Shown one piece after another: positions 61,264 to 64,000 of a DNA stretch of 64,000 nt. Source of the stretch: Spongilla lacustris. Its lineage: Eukaryota > Porifera > Demospongiae > Spongillida > Spongillidae. The position numbers were made by a program, and so were the translations under genes. Location of the stretch: assembly GCA_949361645.1 (NCBI GenBank), contig OX442433.1, positions 7,543,188 through 7,607,187 on the forward strand. Reading direction: 5' to 3'. The notes under the pieces were generated by a model, which was not told the origin of the DNA, ran no database searches, and saw only the letters and a program-made list of their open reading frames with translations. Each line of letters starts with the position of its first letter. Position 1 is the stretch's first letter.

Positions 61264-62930
61264 CGAGAGTTACGTTAGTAACTCTCATATAGGATTTGAC
61301 CCCGATTATGAATGTCATTAAAAAACGGGACCCGCTTATAACGGGACTCTTATCAATCGGATAGCTTAGCTCTTTGTCATCGTCGAACAAGCAGTCCAAA
61401 ACGAGCAGTTTCGCGTTTGTTTGATGTCATAAAACCGCGTGGTTGTGGAGAACAAAACGTTTGTTTAAACTCGTACCCAGTCCCACCGTATTTCTCGTTG
61501 TTGTTGTTGTTCTTCTTGACCACGCATAACTCGAGATAGGAACACTTCTAAGAAATGAAAATCACACCAATAGCTTCAGAATTCATTGGCATTCTCGCTT
61601 CAGTGGTCAAAATGTATCGAGGTTACATTGTATATATCGGTGGTAAGTACACTACATGTACATGTAATCCAATGTGAACGGTCTGGGCACTACACCTATT
61701 AACCTAGTGAAATTGTGGCACGTATCCGGTTTGGGCACTACCACTATTTACTCGAGCCAGAACTAACCGGTGAGGTCTTCACCGGAACCTCGAGCCTAAA
61801 CTAAACTTTAAAGAGACAACGATACAACGAACATTCAGTGACCATGAAAAGTGCAGAACATCGGGACGATTCCATCGCTTCTCCTTCGGCGAAAAGAATG
61901 CGATTCCAAGAACGCACGACCGACAGCCAAACATGCTGCTGGAAAAAGTGCTACCGCAGGGGTAATAGCCTTGGAAAGCTACCAAACCAATAGGTACGCT
62001 CGAATTCAACTGGGTTTGATGTACATCAGTCAATTATGGTCTCCCCCCACACCCCCTAGTGCGGGCACAGAACGGGCATTTGGACGGGGATTGACTAAGG
62101 AATTATTCATGATGTCGCATGGCGCAGGAAATTTTATGCGGGCGTCTCTTCTGCTGCTCCACATAGTATGTGGGGGATTTGAATGGCTAGAATGCCCAAG
62201 GGGTTGGGGATTTGAAAACCGCAATCTTCAAATCCCCACCTTGTGCCCGCACTGGAGGGCCGGGACTGGAGTGGGAGACCATTGATAGGTGCATAAACTA
62301 TAGCAGTAGAGGTCAGAATTCATTGTGTACGTGGGAAAACCTGTTAACCTTGCCCTGTCATCAATATATAAGAGGTCTGCCCAGGTCAATTAACAGTTTT
62401 AACATGGCTTCTATTTATACATGTACATGTACATGTAGGTATTTTGTAGATACATGATTTTATGAGTAATTGTAATCGTTCATTTTCTGTACCTTTTAGC
62501 TCTCCCTGTATGAACCAAACAAAGCATACTTAGGGAATATAAAGGTAGCCTAGTAGCATTCTGTTAAATGGGCTAAATGATGCCTTCTGCAAAATCCACC
62601 CATGGTTAGCACAAAAGGTCAGCTGTTTGTGAAGTTAGTGTAGGTGCTTTGCTTAACAAGGCTGCATAGAAAAAAATAGGTGAATTTCTACATGATATTC
62701 GTGCTATTGATGCAATCAAAAATCACAGAACCTTTCTTTTGTGATGCCTCTTACAACCACATAGGGAAGCTTGGTACCCTAATGGTAGCTGTGTGTGTAA
62801 TGGCAAACAAGATACCTGCATACCCTTATGTACCCTACTCCTCCCCTTATACCTACTACTACCCCTACCCCTCCCAATACCTATACCACTACCCTTACTA
62901 TTACCCCTACTCCTCCCCTTACCTACCACC
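61264..62930. other. Region after copy B, no gene recognised
   Basis: 61264-62300 has GC-richer, transposon-like sequence with several open but unrecognised frames. 62820-62930 is a TACCCCTACTCCTCCCCT-type array that continues after the small element at 62931. Confidence 0.5.
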
Positions 62931-63091
62931 ATGGGCGCCCCCAGCATTTCTGGAAGGGTGGGGCCAGGATAGGGTAAGGGGGCGCCATTTGACAGCCAAA
63001 TATTACTATGGGGGTGTTGTATGCTTTAGGCCGATTCAGCGGGGGTGGGGGGGGGGAGGGGGAGGGCATGGCCCCCCCTGGGGGCGCCCAT
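62931..63091. mobile_element. 161 bp miniature inverted-repeat element
   Basis: Perfect 15-base terminal inverted repeats, CATGGGCGCCCCCAG and CTGGGGGCGCCCATG. It is inserted in a TACCCCTACTCC-type tandem array, which continues on both sides. The target duplication is unclear because the flanks are repetitive. Confidence 0.85.
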
Positions 63092-63691
63092 GACCTACTC
63101 CCTACCCCTACTCCTCCCTTTACCTACTACTACCTCTATCCTCCCCTTACCTACTATTCCCCTGGTGCGTGGAGTGAGGTGACCTCAATGGTCACGTGTG
63201 TAATGATGAGGAATTCACTGATACACTACTGTCAGAGTATGAAACATATCTACATGGATACTGTTCACAAGTTGAGTTGACACAGATCACTTTAATTTAC
63301 ATAACACTGTAATAAAGGAAGAGATGGTGGACACACCTTTTGCTGTCATGAGTATCAAGAGAGCCAGAGAGAGTAAATGTACTAATACTGAGTATAACAT
63401 TGTTTATGTACTGAACAATATTATGGTTATGACATGTAGATATACATGATTACTATGTAAATGACATATATTCCAAGTTCAGATCGTAGCTGAGTGATCA
63501 GTGTTTCTCTATGGTATCATAATTGCAATGTCAGAGGATGGTCCTTTTTGCATTTTAAAATGCAAAGTATTCTCTTTCCACTATTGGGGTATACATGTAT
63601 ACATGTAAGATTAATAGTGATGAAATGTCTGTTGCTATATATTAAGATGTACAGTTGTAGCATTGAAAGCATGAATAAAAAGCAATGAAAC
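63092..63691. other. Array remainder and AT-rich flank
   Basis: The rest of the C/T-rich array to about 63170, then AT-rich DNA without a supported gene. Confidence 0.5.
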
Positions 63692-63978
63692 AAGTAAATA
63701 AAAACATTCTCTATGAGAAAGTTGGTGGTATATAGGATTTGAAGGCAATAGTGGTGTAAAAAGTAGGGAAACAAGGGTTGAATGATAAGGAAAAACGAAA
63801 TAGTCCTATATTTAGCCCAGCACACATTGTAGGACAATACATTGTTCATGCATGTGCTAAATATAGGACTATTTCGTTTTTCCTTATCATTCAACCCTTG
63901 TTTCCCTACTTTTTACACCACTATTGCCTTCAAATCCTATATACCACCAACTTTCTCATAGAGAATGTTTTTATTTAC
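63692..63978. mobile_element. Near-perfect foldback element of about 0.29 kb
   Basis: Two arms of roughly 125 bases, starting GTAAATAAAAACATTCTC and ending with the complement, around a loop of about 35-40 bases (63815-63852). The arms look identical or nearly so by eye, implying a recent element or ongoing arm correction. A diverged relative of one arm is at 23830-23900. Confidence 0.92.
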
Positions 63979-64000
63979 TTGTTTAAATTACATGTAGCTA

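Noticed and set aside
62680..63093. Tyr/Pro-rich frame resembling a secreted repeat protein
   Set aside because: The Tyr-Pro part is a CTAC-rich tandem array and the end lies inside a miniature transposon; no splice or family support.

Overview
The window is animal nuclear DNA, most likely from a sponge (demosponge) or another early-branching metazoan. The genes are metazoan and intron-rich: rhophilin, a CGI-58/ABHD5-type hydrolase, roadblock dynein light chain, dolichol kinase and NPC2-like ML-domain proteins. The space between and inside them is packed with minisatellites, microsatellites, foldback elements and degraded DNA transposons. There is one assembly gap of exactly 200 N (26099-26298). 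No prokaryotic operon features, rRNA, tRNA or CRISPR arrays were seen. The organism call is inference from gene content; nothing in the sequence names it.

Layout. 0.7-11.2 kb: two tandem plus-strand genes for tail-anchored cytochrome b5, separated by a degraded minus-strand element resembling the N-terminal half of RAG1-like (N-RAG-TP-type) proteins. 11.4-16.6 kb: dolichol kinase on the minus strand, tail-to-tail with the second cytochrome b5. 18.4-19.0 kb: dynein light chain roadblock. 21.2-22.6 kb: an intronless, secreted flavin polyamine oxidase. 26.6-29.0 kb (minus) and 29.3-36.5 kb (plus): an ABHD5/CGI-58-like gene and a rhophilin gene (HR1, BRO1 and PDZ domains), divergent from a roughly 300 bp shared promoter. 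36.8-46 kb and 57.7-58.4 kb: a cluster of NPC2-like ML-domain secreted lipid-binding genes. It holds four apparently intact genes, a truncated copy, a partial gene and an orphan last exon. It was enlarged by a 1.26 kb tandem duplication and a 4.6 kb segmental duplication (40403-45119 and 56689-61263). 46.7-52.1 kb: a giant diverged inverted repeat. 53.2-54.5 kb: a palindromic miniature element and a Ulp1-protease/PHD-finger ORF of transposon type. 55.3-56.4 kb: an unidentified spliced gene. 61-64 kb: repeats, ending in a near-perfect 0.29 kb foldback.

Most striking pattern: in dolichol kinase, rhophilin and cytochrome b5, many introns carry a tandem array that starts at, or within a few bases of, the 5' splice site. 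In at least four cases the repeat unit itself contains the last bases of the exon plus the donor, so the intron is full of extra copies of its own exon/intron junction.

Functional links are loose. Cytochrome b5 (ER or outer mitochondrial membrane redox), dolichol kinase (ER glycosylation lipid), an ABHD5-like hydrolase (lipid droplets) and NPC2-like proteins (sterol/lipid carriers) give the window a lipid and membrane flavour, but nothing shows co-regulation beyond the divergent ABHD5/rhophilin pair. All exon boundaries were read by eye from splice consensus, phase and family alignment from memory; none was confirmed by transcripts.
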